Of a DNA stretch of 64,000 nt, positions 7,832 to 16,125 are shown piece by piece. The DNA comes from Planctomycetota bacterium (GTDB lineage Bacteria > Planctomycetota > Phycisphaerae > Phycisphaerales > SM1A02), in NCBI GenBank assembly GCA_022574595.1, contig JACZRS010000009.1, positions 1 to 64,000 of the forward strand, given 5' to 3'. Made by a program: the position numbers and the translations under genes. The notes under the pieces were generated by a model. The model worked only from the letters and a program-made list of their open reading frames with translations, was not told the DNA's origin and searched no databases. Every line of letters begins with the position of its first letter. Position 1 is the stretch's first letter.

Positions 7832-8479
7832 TCAGGAAACCGTTCCAAGCAAGACATTCTTATCTTCAAACGATCGCGAGCCGTCGGCGACATCAAGCAT
7901 CCATTGAGCTACATCACTTCGCCGTACTGTTGAAAAAAGTCCATATCTATCTGTTGGACCAGCATTGCCCCTTGGCGCGCCTTTTACAAGTGTTACAGGC
8001 CGTACCGCTAAGGAATTGATTTCAGCTTGTTCTACCAGTCGCTCCGCAGCTTCCAAATCTTTATAAGCAGCGCCGAGACTTCCCAATCGAATCAGCCTTC
8101 GCACAAACCAGCTTGACTGCTTATTGCTCGATCCCACACCACCAGCACTGATCCAGATCAAACGAGATCCTTCACTCATGCAATCAATTACATTACCCAT
8201 AACACTTTGAACAATATCGGGTGGTGACAATATGCGTGATGTGGGACTCGCACCCGCACGGCGCAGGCCAACACAAGAGATAATAACCTTCTGATCAGTG
8301 AGGATAGACTTAACAAATTCTGCTTCAGTAACCTGCCCCTTCTTAACCATGACTCCTTCAGGCGCTTCGTATTCTGACTCCTCTCGAACAACTGCAGTAA
8401 CAGCGTGGCCGCGCTCCTTGGCCAAGCGCACCACCCAAATTCCACATTTACCAGATGCACCAAGAACAAGTAGTTTCAT
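7832..8479 (-). CDS. NAD(P)-binding (atypical SDR / NmrA-like) protein
   Basis: A 215-residue single Rossmann domain that begins directly with KLLVLGASGKCGIWVV. Its glycine motif GASGxxG is typical of atypical SDRs of the NmrA/SDR_a5 type. Later elements are VISCVGLRR, LIWISAGGVG and AVRPVTLVKG, the last matching the VRPxxL element of this group. The classical YxxxK is absent, so it may be a redox sensor or a reductase of unknown substrate. It lies alone, 40 bases upstream of the RDD gene's 3' end on the minus strand; co-transcription with that gene is possible. Confidence 0.8.
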   Translation of the reverse strand: MKLLVLGASGKCGIWVVRLAKERGHAVTAVVREESEYEAPEGVMVKKGQVTEAEFVKSILTDQKVIISCVGLRRAGASPTSRILSPPDIVQSVMGNVIDCMSEGSRLIWISAGGVGSSNKQSSWFVRRLIRLGSLGAAYKDLEAAERLVEQAEINSLAVRPVTLVKGAPRGNAGPTDRYGLFSTVRRSDVAQWMLDVADGSRSFEDKNVLLGTVS

Positions 8480-8519
8480 TAAAGAACTCTCAGATTTTAG
8501 ACTGGATCGCTACGGTGGC

Positions 8520-8975
8520 TTATTTCTTGTTAACCACATACGTGGATGCAAACTTATCGTGCCATGTTTGATGATCTTTGTTAAAGAATGCCCAAAAGAA
8601 ACCAAGAAACAATACAAGATAAGAAAGTAACTTTGAGCAATTCCTGAAGATTGCCTTTGAAAAAGTAAGCCGTTGACCATCTTCATCGACCACCTTTATG
8701 CCGCAGATAGCTTTCCCAAGAGTGCCCTGAAGGGGCGAGCCCTCCATCAACATGCCATATAGAATTACCAATATAAATGAAACCGTGCGAATTTGGTTTC
8801 TAAGCTCAATAAAGTCAGCATGAGCGATGGGATCTTGCCGATCTGCTAATCTTCTTTGAACGACATCACCAAAGTCAAAGAACACCAAGTACACGATTAC
8901 AACACCTATTACGAGTGGAATCACATCAATCAGATATGCAAGGATTCGGCGAAAGTGTCCGGCAGGTGGGAGCAT
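8520..8975 (-). CDS. RDD-family membrane protein
   Basis: About 151 residues. It begins MLPPAGHFRRILAYLIDVIP, where R-x3-A-x3-D is the RDD signature in the first membrane helix. A second helix (FILVILYGMLM), the GTLGKAICGIKVVDEDG turn typical of the family and a third helix (LSYLVLFLGFFWAFF) follow, ending in HQTWHDKFASTYVV. The function is not fixed for the family; some members are linked to ion transport. The frame stays open to 9272, but that upstream part translates repeats and the minisatellite, so the ATG at 8975 was chosen. Confidence 0.85.
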   Translation of the reverse strand: MLPPAGHFRRILAYLIDVIPLVIGVVIVYLVFFDFGDVVQRRLADRQDPIAHADFIELRNQIRTVSFILVILYGMLMEGSPLQGTLGKAICGIKVVDEDGQRLTFSKAIFRNCSKLLSYLVLFLGFFWAFFNKDHQTWHDKFASTYVVNKK

Positions 8976-9023
8976 GCTATTTAGTATAACAAGGTAATTT
9001 ACAGCCGAAACATTCCCACATAC

Positions 9024-9225
9024 TAAAAAACGGCTCCGCGCAAAGCGCGGAGCCGTTTGAATATAAAGAAACAGTTGGGCACGCTGCGCGAGAGCAGTTG
9101 AAAATTGAGCAATAGAGCAGGTGATGGGGAAATCTGAGACCCGCCACAGGCGGCTTCCGAGCAACTTGATGCCTTGATGCCTTGATGCCTTGATGCCTTG
9201 ATGCCTTGATGCCTTGATGCCCAAC

Positions 9226-9228
<3 letters not shown>
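9024..9228. repeat. Hairpin/ITR repeat element, copy 3 (most complete)
   Basis: A perfect GC-rich hairpin CGGCTCCGCGC/GCGCGGAGCCG with an AAA loop (9031-9055) is flanked by A and T runs. Then come AATATAAAGAA and ACAGTTGGGC at 9071-9080. The latter is matched in inverted orientation by GCCCAACTGT at 9219-9228, giving a 158-base unit bounded by 10-base inverted repeats like a MITE. The hairpin could stop transcripts coming from the helicase/OLD genes. Confidence 0.65.
9165..9220. repeat. 8-bp minisatellite (CTTGATGC) x 7
   Basis: Seven perfect tandem copies of CTTGATGC. The same unit occurs three times at 42440-42463, and a degenerate inverted version lies near 7790. On the minus strand it translates as a repeated GIKASRHQ string, so open frames over it are artefacts. 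Copy number should vary by replication slippage. Confidence 0.9.
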
Positions 9229-9376
<148 letters not shown>

Positions 9377-9466
9377 AATTTATATTTATAAATCATCATC
9401 CCATTTTTTCATTGCCTAGAAACATTACACCAACGACCCGCGCTATGTGAATTATAACCGAATCTT
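9377..9466. repeat. Dispersed repeat, copy C
   Basis: ACATTACACCAACGACCCGC followed by GCTATGTGAATTATAACCGA is shared with copies A (4402) and B (5590). The first half has diverged (TTATATTTATAAATCATCAT). It lies between the 16S fragment and the helicase stop codon. Confidence 0.65.
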
Positions 9467-9523
9467 TTGGCCCCCCAAATAAATCAACCTGACATCTTTT
9501 CCGACCCTGACACTTTTTCCGAC

Positions 9524-10630
9524 CTAACTCTGCTCCCAACGTGCAACAGTCAATTCTGAGTTTCCATTGTAAACGAATGCTACGCTATGTTTAGCACGCG
9601 TTACCGCTACATGCAATTTTTCCTTTGATTTAAGAACACTCAAATCGCCGTTCTTTAGGTAGTTCTTGATCGGCCCCGTTGGCACAATCAACACACGATC
9701 ACATTCCATTCCTTTGGCTACTCCAAAGTTCAAACCAGTGCGTTCATATTCGGGCGCCTTCTTTCTTTTGCCATGCTTTAAAACCTGCGGGGAGAACTTT
9801 TGGATATAAACATCCACTTGATTTTCACCGACCAAGAATATTCCATCATGTCCAGTTTGGTCATTCGATATGGCACTCATATCTTCTATTTCCGGCCAGA
9901 GAGCATTGACAAAATTGCATATATCACTGTTACACCTATGGGTTTTGTTCATAGTCTCGATCTTACAGAGTCCATTATTCTCCCATCTTTCAAACAATTC
10001 GGTAACACCACTTTTGCGGTATTTTTGGTTTTTCCTTGAAAGGTTAGTGCTGAGAACAGCCTGGCACGGATCCCCTACCAGGGTAACTCTGATTTCAGAC
10101 TGCAAAAGTAATTCTATAAAATCCAAATCTGGTCCAGCTAAATCCTGACACTCATCAATAAACAAATCGGTGTACACTTGTTGCAATCTCTGGATAACTT
10201 TTCCATTTGACTCTTCATTGCAACGAACGATGAATTTTGAAATCTTGTCTGTATAAATAAAATCACCGCTAGCGAAATAGTGTCGGGCAATATCGTGCTC
10301 GCCGTACCAATAGGGGGATTGACCCTGTACAAAGAAGATCGACTCTATGCGCTTATCTGGGTATAAGGCATGCTGGTACGGCCTTGCTCCCTCCCTCAAC
10401 AGAAATCCGAACCACGTCATGACATCAACGTGCTTAGGAACACCGCCATATCGCTCACCAAATCGCTTGATAATTCCATTGGTATTGTTGATTGTAAACG
10501 TAGCGAATGCAATCCGACGATCCGGACTGGCAATCGCGTCCAAAACAAGTCTCGTCGTCTTACCAGAACCAGCGCAGGCAATGATTACTTTGTTCTTACT
10601 GAATGGCACTTGCGATATACTCTGGAACAT
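9524..10630 (-). CDS. UvrD-like SF1 helicase, Gabija GajB-like
   Basis: A compact superfamily 1 helicase (368 residues). The motifs are in order: Walker A ACAGSGKT (near residue 18), Ia FATFTINN, Walker B LFIDECQDL, motif III LVGDPCQAVL, motif V VAKGMECDRV and motif VI HVAVTRAKHS. It is shorter than well-studied GajB proteins (about 490 residues), so accessory subdomains are probably reduced. It follows the OLD-family gene with a 35-base overlap. OLD nuclease plus UvrD-like helicase in tandem is the arrangement of class 2 OLD proteins and of the Gabija anti-phage system. In that system GajB is thought to respond to DNA ends or nucleotide depletion; this is family knowledge, not seen here. Confidence 0.85.
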   Translation of the reverse strand: MFQSISQVPFSKNKVIIACAGSGKTTRLVLDAIASPDRRIAFATFTINNTNGIIKRFGERYGGVPKHVDVMTWFGFLLREGARPYQHALYPDKRIESIFFVQGQSPYWYGEHDIARHYFASGDFIYTDKISKFIVRCNEESNGKVIQRLQQVYTDLFIDECQDLAGPDLDFIELLLQSEIRVTLVGDPCQAVLSTNLSRKNQKYRKSGVTELFERWENNGLCKIETMNKTHRCNSDICNFVNALWPEIEDMSAISNDQTGHDGIFLVGENQVDVYIQKFSPQVLKHGKRKKAPEYERTGLNFGVAKGMECDRVLIVPTGPIKNYLKNGDLSVLKSKEKLHVAVTRAKHSVAFVYNGNSELTVARWEQS

Positions 10631-12236
10631 TCCATGATTCCTCTGTCTCGAAGAACTTCAGGGCACACTCAGTCTTGTAGTTCTTCATGTAATCGTTCAG
10701 CCTATCCTTGCTTGTTTCGCTCTTGCCCAGAATTTTGTTCAGCGTCTCGAGCTGGTTCACTTTTCGCAGCTGTGGTTCAAGTGTTGGGCATGAACCGTCT
10801 TTGTCATAGCAAATCTGCACGCCGGTGTTAGTAGCGTTGATGTACTCGGAGTACCTCGCTTCGAGGCTCTCAACCTTTCCATCGTTGTCTATAACGGCAT
10901 GCACAGTTAATTTGAGGCGCGTAGCTATTTCGAGAAATCGCTTGAATGCTGTACCGACAGAAATGACATCTATTCCATTATCCAGCGGAAGCACTCCGTG
11001 CTTCTTTTTGTATGCCCTTTGCACGATCAGTTCATCTGATGGTCCTTCGACCAGTATGCTCTTATCAGAGAGTATTAGCCTAAGAGTGTCGTATCCTGGT
11101 AGCTTCATGAAGTATGCTGCTGTTGTTGGATCAAGCCCGGTTAGTGAGAGGCTCTTTCCAGCTTTTGAAATCAGTCTGAGATTGTCTATGCCAAGTTTAT
11201 TAAGAACATACGCACTGTGGGTTACGACAATGACTTGATGCTGATCGTCGCACTCCTCAACGATTTCAGTCATCAGTAAGTTCATGTTTGAGTGCGAAAG
11301 GTGGTTCTCTGGCTCTTCAATGAGTAGGACACGCGACTTCGCAGCGCCAGCGATCGCAACTCGCATCTGGATTCGACACTGTTCGCCCTTACCCGCGCAG
11401 TCAAATGGAAGGTCATCCAAATGGGGTGTGATGGCACTCTCCCACGATGTTCTAGATGATAAGTCCATTTGAACAGTCAGTTTCTTGCCGGTTCCGGCTT
11501 TGTTTCTTTGCTGCAGCTTCTCATTAAGGGACTTCAATCCATCCCCTTTCGAGAACTCATGTCGCAGCTTGCGATATGCAAGTGAAAGAGCCTGTCGGTC
11601 TTCAGGCTCCAGATCGTCCTTCAAAATTTGGGCCAAGTACTTGTTTGGACTGTGGTAAGCGCGCCCAATGCTGGTGTCGATCAGCTTGGACCGGATTGGT
11701 GCAGACCTCGACGTAATGATTTCACCTTTGAAGGATATCCATTGCACAGTGTAATATTCAACAGGGATTACTTCTGGATTGCTTGTATCGTTGACGTACT
11801 CCTTTAGCTCATCCGTATATTTATGGTCTGGCCTGATTTGCAATATCAGACCTGCGCCTTCCACATGCTCGTGAGCATGAGTTCCAGTTAGCCTTCCTAG
11901 TTCAGGATCTTCTTTATCATTATTGAAGTATGCCTCGATTAGGATCTCAGGAGGGCTAGTTAATTCACCTCTTCGAAGAGTTGCAAAATATTTTGTAACC
12001 CACTCAATGTTGAAGAGATACGGATCAAGGGCGTAGTTGATATTGCGCCCGTCGTACTGACACGTAAGAACAAGGTTGATCGCCTCCAGTACCGAAGTCT
12101 TTCCTGTCTCATTATCTCCAACGATGACATTCAGTTTCTCGTTCAAGTTCAAATCGAACTGTGTAAGTCGTTTGAAGCCGTCTATGTAGATACGGGTCAA
12201 GTGCATTTTAAATATCAATCCTCTTATTTCTGGCAT
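10596..12236 (-). CDS. OLD-family ATPase/TOPRIM nuclease, Gabija GajA-like
   Basis: A 546-residue protein. The N-terminal ABC-type ATPase has Walker A VGDNETGKTS at about residues 39-48, a signature-like GKGEQCRIQMRVAI, Walker B VLLIEEPENHLSH and a switch histidine in VIVVTHSAYVL. The C-terminal TOPRIM domain has the acidic motif ILVEGPSDELI and the metal site AVIDNDGK. Class 2 OLD enzymes are DNA nicking or cutting nucleases regulated by nucleotide binding. The length fits GajA (about 580). The ATG at 12236 has no Shine-Dalgarno; a start at M11 (12206), preceded by AGAGGA, is an alternative. It forms an overlapping pair with the downstream helicase and lies next to a DarT pair, i.e. in a defence cluster. 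Confidence 0.88.
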   Translation of the reverse strand: MPEIRGLIFKMHLTRIYIDGFKRLTQFDLNLNEKLNVIVGDNETGKTSVLEAINLVLTCQYDGRNINYALDPYLFNIEWVTKYFATLRRGELTSPPEILIEAYFNNDKEDPELGRLTGTHAHEHVEGAGLILQIRPDHKYTDELKEYVNDTSNPEVIPVEYYTVQWISFKGEIITSRSAPIRSKLIDTSIGRAYHSPNKYLAQILKDDLEPEDRQALSLAYRKLRHEFSKGDGLKSLNEKLQQRNKAGTGKKLTVQMDLSSRTSWESAITPHLDDLPFDCAGKGEQCRIQMRVAIAGAAKSRVLLIEEPENHLSHSNMNLLMTEIVEECDDQHQVIVVTHSAYVLNKLGIDNLRLISKAGKSLSLTGLDPTTAAYFMKLPGYDTLRLILSDKSILVEGPSDELIVQRAYKKKHGVLPLDNGIDVISVGTAFKRFLEIATRLKLTVHAVIDNDGKVESLEARYSEYINATNTGVQICYDKDGSCPTLEPQLRKVNQLETLNKILGKSETSKDRLNDYMKNYKTECALKFFETEESWNVPEYIASAIQ

Positions 12237-12488
12237 TGCGAGATAAAAACACCATCATTTTTTCAAGATTCATTTTATTTCCTTAATCACTCCTACATTC
12301 TTCGATTCTGAAATCTGACCCTCAATGCCGCATACTCACCTCAAGCGACATATGATCATACCTCAAAGATCATGAGACAAACAACCGTCATCTTGAATTT
12401 GAAATTCATAGGAGTTTTACGGTAATAAAGAGAAAAAGACTACGACGCCCTAATTTCCTAAAAGACCATGTTTTTGCTAATACCTAAT

Positions 12489-13187
12489 TTAACAGCCAAA
12501 CAAATTTGATTCGTCCATGCTCGAATGAGGCTGGTCGGCTGAATCTGGACTGACGGCGGTAATAAAAGCTGCTGGCGATTGAATTGAACTCTGTAAAATA
12601 TCCTTCTTTATCATAGCCGCAAGCATCGCACAAGAGCGTGCCTGACAATTTACAGACTTGCTTGGATTGAACTCGATATCAGTGAATCCGGCATATTCTT
12701 CGAGGCATTGCAGATACTTGTGATGGGGAGATAAGGCAGTTATGTAGAGCCAGTCATAGAAAGCTGTCTTGGGCTTTAACGGGAATGTCACCCCGTTATA
12801 CCGAAATTCGACTAAACAACCCGACGTACGAATACGGGGATCTTTCTTGGCAGCACGAGGTTCGGCTGTATAGAGATCTGTGAAAGGGCCTCCACGTTCG
12901 AAGACTTTGCTTCCCTGAAATGCACATTCCAAAGGAATCTCACCAAATTCCTGAGCAGTGACCTTTAGACTAAAGGCGCTTAGTCGTTGACCCAGTAGTT
13001 CCTCCGACTTAGTTGAAACTTCAAGAAGTGGCGAGTATCCGTCTGCGGCAGCTGCTTCATGCAGCGCCGTAATATTCTTCTTCTTCTGAACTGGCGCAAA
13101 CCCAGGATTCCATTTGAAATCGAATGACACTTCCTTTACTAGGCGGTGTTCTATCGTCCAAGGAATAAATATCGGCCGCTCAGCCAT
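12489..13187 (-). CDS. DarT-associated NADAR-type antitoxin, predicted
   Basis: A 232-residue protein. The pattern RPIFIPW near the N-terminus, ALHEAA, then AFYDWLYITAL and FTDIEFNPSKSVNCQARS matches the family that follows DarT genes (DUF6977-like), which I recall being described as NADAR-domain antitoxins. NADAR hydrolases remove ADP-ribose from guanosine in DNA, reversing DarT1-type modification. The gene starts within the last 8 bases of the DarT-like gene, so the two are translationally coupled, as expected of a toxin-antitoxin pair. Identification rests on remembered motifs and on context; a plain hypothetical protein is the alternative. Confidence 0.65.
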   Translation of the reverse strand: MAERPIFIPWTIEHRLVKEVSFDFKWNPGFAPVQKKKNITALHEAAAADGYSPLLEVSTKSEELLGQRLSAFSLKVTAQEFGEIPLECAFQGSKVFERGGPFTDLYTAEPRAAKKDPRIRTSGCLVEFRYNGVTFPLKPKTAFYDWLYITALSPHHKYLQCLEEYAGFTDIEFNPSKSVNCQARSCAMLAAMIKKDILQSSIQSPAAFITAVSPDSADQPHSSMDESNLFGC

Positions 13188-13728
13188 TCGGGCAATTCCT
13201 GATATATTTCAGTGGTATATGATCTGGTACGAGGAGTTCGCTTTTCTCAGCTTGCTTCAGTCTCTCCTGAATGGGCGGATCATTCCAATCAGTTATCGTG
13301 TATAACACTTCGAAGTCGATTAGATCCAGCGCCTCTTCAAATGGGTGTGTACAGACACCGGTCTTATTCGATACGTCAGGGGCAAATCTCACGCCATCAA
13401 ATTTACGAACCTTCGGATGAACCTCTAGATAGATCAACTTGCCAAGCCTGCCTTCTTGCCTAGCAACAAATTCCATAGGATGGTCCTTCTTAAAGCAAAG
13501 GTGGATGTAGTGGTCTAAACCTTTCTCTGCATCAAGCTCGTGGCTCAACTCATTGCCGCCTGGAATTGGGATCTCTATTTCTCGTTCCTGCAACTGGTGC
13601 AAAGAATAGAGACCGCCATGCTCTCGAATCATGGCAAGATTGCGGAGATCTGTAAAGTGGTAGAACGCATTGACAGAATAGCGGACAAATGGGTCTTTTG
13701 ACTTCGATTTTGGACGTAGACGGATCAT
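13180..13728 (-). CDS. DarT-like DNA ADP-ribosyltransferase toxin
   Basis: A 182-residue protein matching the DarT (formerly DUF4433) family. AFYHFTDLRNLAMIREHGGL contains the NAD-binding histidine region, and LDHYIHLCFKKDHPM, GVRFAPDVSN and the C-terminal KSELLVPDHIPLKYI follow. The last corresponds to the AEVLVP element that carries the catalytic glutamate in DarT. DarT enzymes attach ADP-ribose to bases in single-stranded DNA and block replication, either as a toxin or as an abortive anti-phage effector. The partner (12489-13187) is of the NADAR type rather than a DarG macrodomain, which points to the guanosine-modifying DarT1 group; this is inference. Confidence 0.8.
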   Translation of the reverse strand: MIRLRPKSKSKDPFVRYSVNAFYHFTDLRNLAMIREHGGLYSLHQLQEREIEIPIPGGNELSHELDAEKGLDHYIHLCFKKDHPMEFVARQEGRLGKLIYLEVHPKVRKFDGVRFAPDVSNKTGVCTHPFEEALDLIDFEVLYTITDWNDPPIQERLKQAEKSELLVPDHIPLKYIRNCPNG

Positions 13729-13806
13729 TAAGTTGTGATTGTATCCAAAGCAACGGGTTGATGGCTAGATATTCACGGATTGCTATCAGTAGGCGTCATT
13801 TGGTTA

Positions 13807-13868
13807 TATATAAAAAACGGCCCCGCGCGTAAGCGCGGAGCCGTTTGAATATAAAGAAACAGTTGGGT
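13807..13868. repeat. Hairpin/ITR repeat element, copy 4
   Basis: The hairpin CGGCCCCGCGC/GCGCGGAGCCG (13818-13843) is flanked by A and T runs. TTGAATATAAAGAA and ACAGTTGGGT (13859-13868) follow. Over its first 60 bases it is almost identical to copy 3, but the part after the inverted-repeat end is missing. It lies just upstream of the DarT gene and could stop transcription entering from the right. Confidence 0.7.
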
Positions 13869-14420
13869 TCGACATCATCGTTTATTGCTCTGGTGTTTAT
13901 CCGTTAATAAAAACGGGCGAGGGTGAGCTAACTAAACTTGATCAGGGCCAGACAATAGAGCTTTCTCGACGTCCTCCTCCGCAGTTTGAGATTCCTCCAT
14001 AATCTTCATGGCTTCATTGAACACAATTACTACAACGCCTGTGCGGTTTTTGGTAGCTAAGTTTGCGGTGAAGACGACTTAATTGTGCACGCAACATGTG
14101 CTAAAACACCTGGCCCGTTAAAGCTCCACCTATCCCGCACGGTGATTGATCGCATTCGCACTGCTACGACCCTCTTGAAAACTCAAATAAAAGGTCACCT
14201 TGAAGGGCACAGAATAACATACTCTCGAAACTGTGCCAGCACATCGCTGAAATTTCCTTTGTGATACTCCCAAGCTGGACACTTATCCGCCTCTGGCCTA
14301 TCCATAATCAGCTTTCTTGCATACCTCAAAACGGATAGATTGCCTGTAACCCTTCTTCTCAGGATAAAGGCCACGGATTGACTACGCCTTTTTGGGCAAC
14401 GCCGTAAGGTTGCATCAAAG
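13869..14420 (-). other. Gap with two short decayed-looking frames
   Basis: No intact gene is supported. Two minus-strand frames look like coding remnants. One is 13932-14078 (VVFTANLATKNRTGVV, ending in LSGPDQV, no start codon). The other ends at 14195 and includes MDRPEADKCPAWEYHKGNFS from an ATG at 14305. They may be fragments of a lost island gene. No promoter is seen. Confidence 0.3.
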
Positions 14421-14855
14421 TCACCCGACCCGCGGTTGCAGACCGCAAAGATTTATCAAAGAAACTATATCAGCATACTTGCTAAGGGGGTCTTCTAGCT
14501 TCTCTATCCTCTTCAGCGAATCCGTGTACACCCAGGAACGAGGATTGACTACGCAAAGAAAGTCGTTCAAGCTCATACCTTGATCAATAGCGATTATTAA
14601 ATCTGTGTGATCTTGGTACAATTTCTTGCTTTCCTCTTGGTCAAAACCCTCTGTATTCACAATCAAACCTAGAGCATTCTTAACGCCCACTGTGTTTATC
14701 AAATGCTCTGTCAGTATATAGAGTCTTATTTTCACAAGTTCCCACTCCTGGAACTCATCAATTTGCTCATTCTCAAGAGAATCCACCTCATCCCACATGT
14801 CGGCAATCATTGATTCCGTTTCCTTCAGTTCTTGTTTGTCTGGAGTATCATTCAT
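14421..14855 (-). CDS. Small acidic island protein, unknown
   Basis: A 144-residue, strongly acidic, mainly helical protein (for example MIADMWDEVDSLENEQIDEF near the start and LYQDHTDLIIAIDQGMSLND in the middle). No family is recognised. It lies 53 bases downstream of the M41-like gene on the same strand, so it probably ends the transcript that begins with the small terminase. No signal peptide or membrane helix is seen. Acidic helical proteins of mobile elements are sometimes anti-restriction proteins or partners of other proteins, but nothing here shows such a role. Confidence 0.6.
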   Translation of the reverse strand: MNDTPDKQELKETESMIADMWDEVDSLENEQIDEFQEWELVKIRLYILTEHLINTVGVKNALGLIVNTEGFDQEESKKLYQDHTDLIIAIDQGMSLNDFLCVVNPRSWVYTDSLKRIEKLEDPLSKYADIVSLINLCGLQPRVG

Positions 14856-14908
14856 GCTTCACCGCCTTTTGATCTGGCTTTCGCCACAAAGTTATATAGA
14901 AAAGTCGA

Positions 14909-15481
14909 CTAGCCGCGTAAGCAAGCCGGGTATTGGTTCGTTAATGCTTCAACGGCTTTAAATTGTGCCGGTTCACAATTCAAGTTTTTGTTCGTCAATT
15001 CCAAACTTTCAATAGCATGCTTGAGTTGCTTTTTTTCTTGCGACAATTGAAACGGTATAGTTGCTCGAGGCAACATTGGCACAATCTCAAGGTCGGCGTA
15101 ATTGTTGTTATGTCGGGCTGCAGCAGCTTCGTACGCAGTTGTGAAAGTCTCAATTTGCCTGAGGCTATGGTCACGACCTTGATAAGATTTGTGGCCGTGC
15201 CAACTACCATTTGTCTTGCGAAGTGCAAACAGACAATCGCCAATTTGCTCTTGTGCTACTTCGGTCGCGGGTTCGCCTGCAGTCAACACCATAATCACGG
15301 CTATATTACTCAGTGACTCAAACATGCGGCCGCTAAAACTCACTCGGCTTAACAAACCATCGCCTGGCACAATCGATACGGAGTAGAAAGTTAGTCCAAC
15401 AAGACGCGCAATGATGGCGTGGCCAGCTTCGTAGTAAGAGGTTTGCTTAATCATTGGTACAGTTGAATGCGTCACATTCAC
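14909..15481 (-). CDS. Peptidase M41-like protein with a damaged HExxH motif
   Basis: A 190-residue protein whose N-terminal half resembles the zinc-binding start of FtsH-type M41 peptidase domains, as stand-alone versions do in phages and islands: SYYEAGHAIIARLVGL, then VSIVPGDGLLSRVSF. In the family the motif is HEAGH. Here the first histidine is tyrosine (codon TAC; CAC would be histidine), so one of two zinc ligands is missing and catalysis is doubtful. The C-terminal half is helical and Gln/Lys/Glu rich. The start overlaps the stop of the terminase gene (ATGA at 15478-15481), showing translational coupling. Confidence 0.65.
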   Translation of the reverse strand: MNVTHSTVPMIKQTSYYEAGHAIIARLVGLTFYSVSIVPGDGLLSRVSFSGRMFESLSNIAVIMVLTAGEPATEVAQEQIGDCLFALRKTNGSWHGHKSYQGRDHSLRQIETFTTAYEAAAARHNNNYADLEIVPMLPRATIPFQLSQEKKQLKHAIESLELTNKNLNCEPAQFKAVEALTNQYPACLRG

Positions 15482-15978
15482 GCGCGCTTGCCCCCAGGTT
15501 TTATCCGCCCCGCAATCTGCGAAGGAGGAAAGAATCTCGACTTGGAATCAGCGCCAACATCAGAGTCAGAGCTTGTACCAATTTTGATTCTCGCTCGGTC
15601 GCTTGGAGTAAGCCCATAGCATGCCGCAAGTCTTGTCCACTGTGTACGCACGCTTGAGCGTGCCGTAAATATCCTTCTCCACTCAGGCGTTCCTAAGTCA
15701 AATATTATCAGCGCCTTGCTAAGTTCACGATCTTCCGCCCACATTTCACATAGCATTGTCAGTCCCGCGCGATCTAATTTCGTAAGTACGCCGCGCGGAC
15801 CGAGAATTGCGACGATACGCTTCCACTCGGCCCCGGCTTCTCTAGTTAATGTGGTAGGTGGATTGGGAACTTCTTTTATTAGCGCATCGGACAGATCATC
15901 CGCTCTACCCTTGGCACGCCAGGAGCCGCGGCGCTGAAGTTCACTTTTGCTGGTTGGTTTCCTACCTCGCGCCATCAA
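15478..15978 (-). CDS. Phage terminase small subunit, P27 family
   Basis: A 166-residue protein with the P27-type layout. A basic start (MARGRKPTSKSE) is followed by VPNPPTTLTREAGAEWKRI, LGPRGVLTKLDRAGLTMLCE and a later LTPSDRARIKIG. These terminases recognise phage DNA for packaging. No large terminase, portal or capsid gene follows, and the next gene downstream is the M41-like protein. A small terminase without the rest of the packaging set is typical of phage satellites that redirect helper packaging; this is inference from the context. Confidence 0.8.
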   Translation of the reverse strand: MMARGRKPTSKSELQRRGSWRAKGRADDLSDALIKEVPNPPTTLTREAGAEWKRIVAILGPRGVLTKLDRAGLTMLCEMWAEDRELSKALIIFDLGTPEWRRIFTARSSVRTQWTRLAACYGLTPSDRARIKIGTSSDSDVGADSKSRFFPPSQIAGRIKPGGKRA

Positions 15979-16125
15979 ATAAAACCCTCAATTTGGTGTG
16001 AAAATGCGAACGGGGCAGACACGCGGTCCACAGGCGCAATCTCACAGAGATTTCGGCCCCCCCCGCCCCACATTGCCCTAATGTGCGGTAAAGTATTCTA
16101 AAGACTGGACTTAGGTGTACGATAT

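Noticed and set aside
9165-9220. Possible CRISPR array or repeat protein (GIKASRHQ)
   Set aside because: The unit is an 8-base perfect tandem repeat without spacers, and the translated string is an artefact of an uninterrupted frame.
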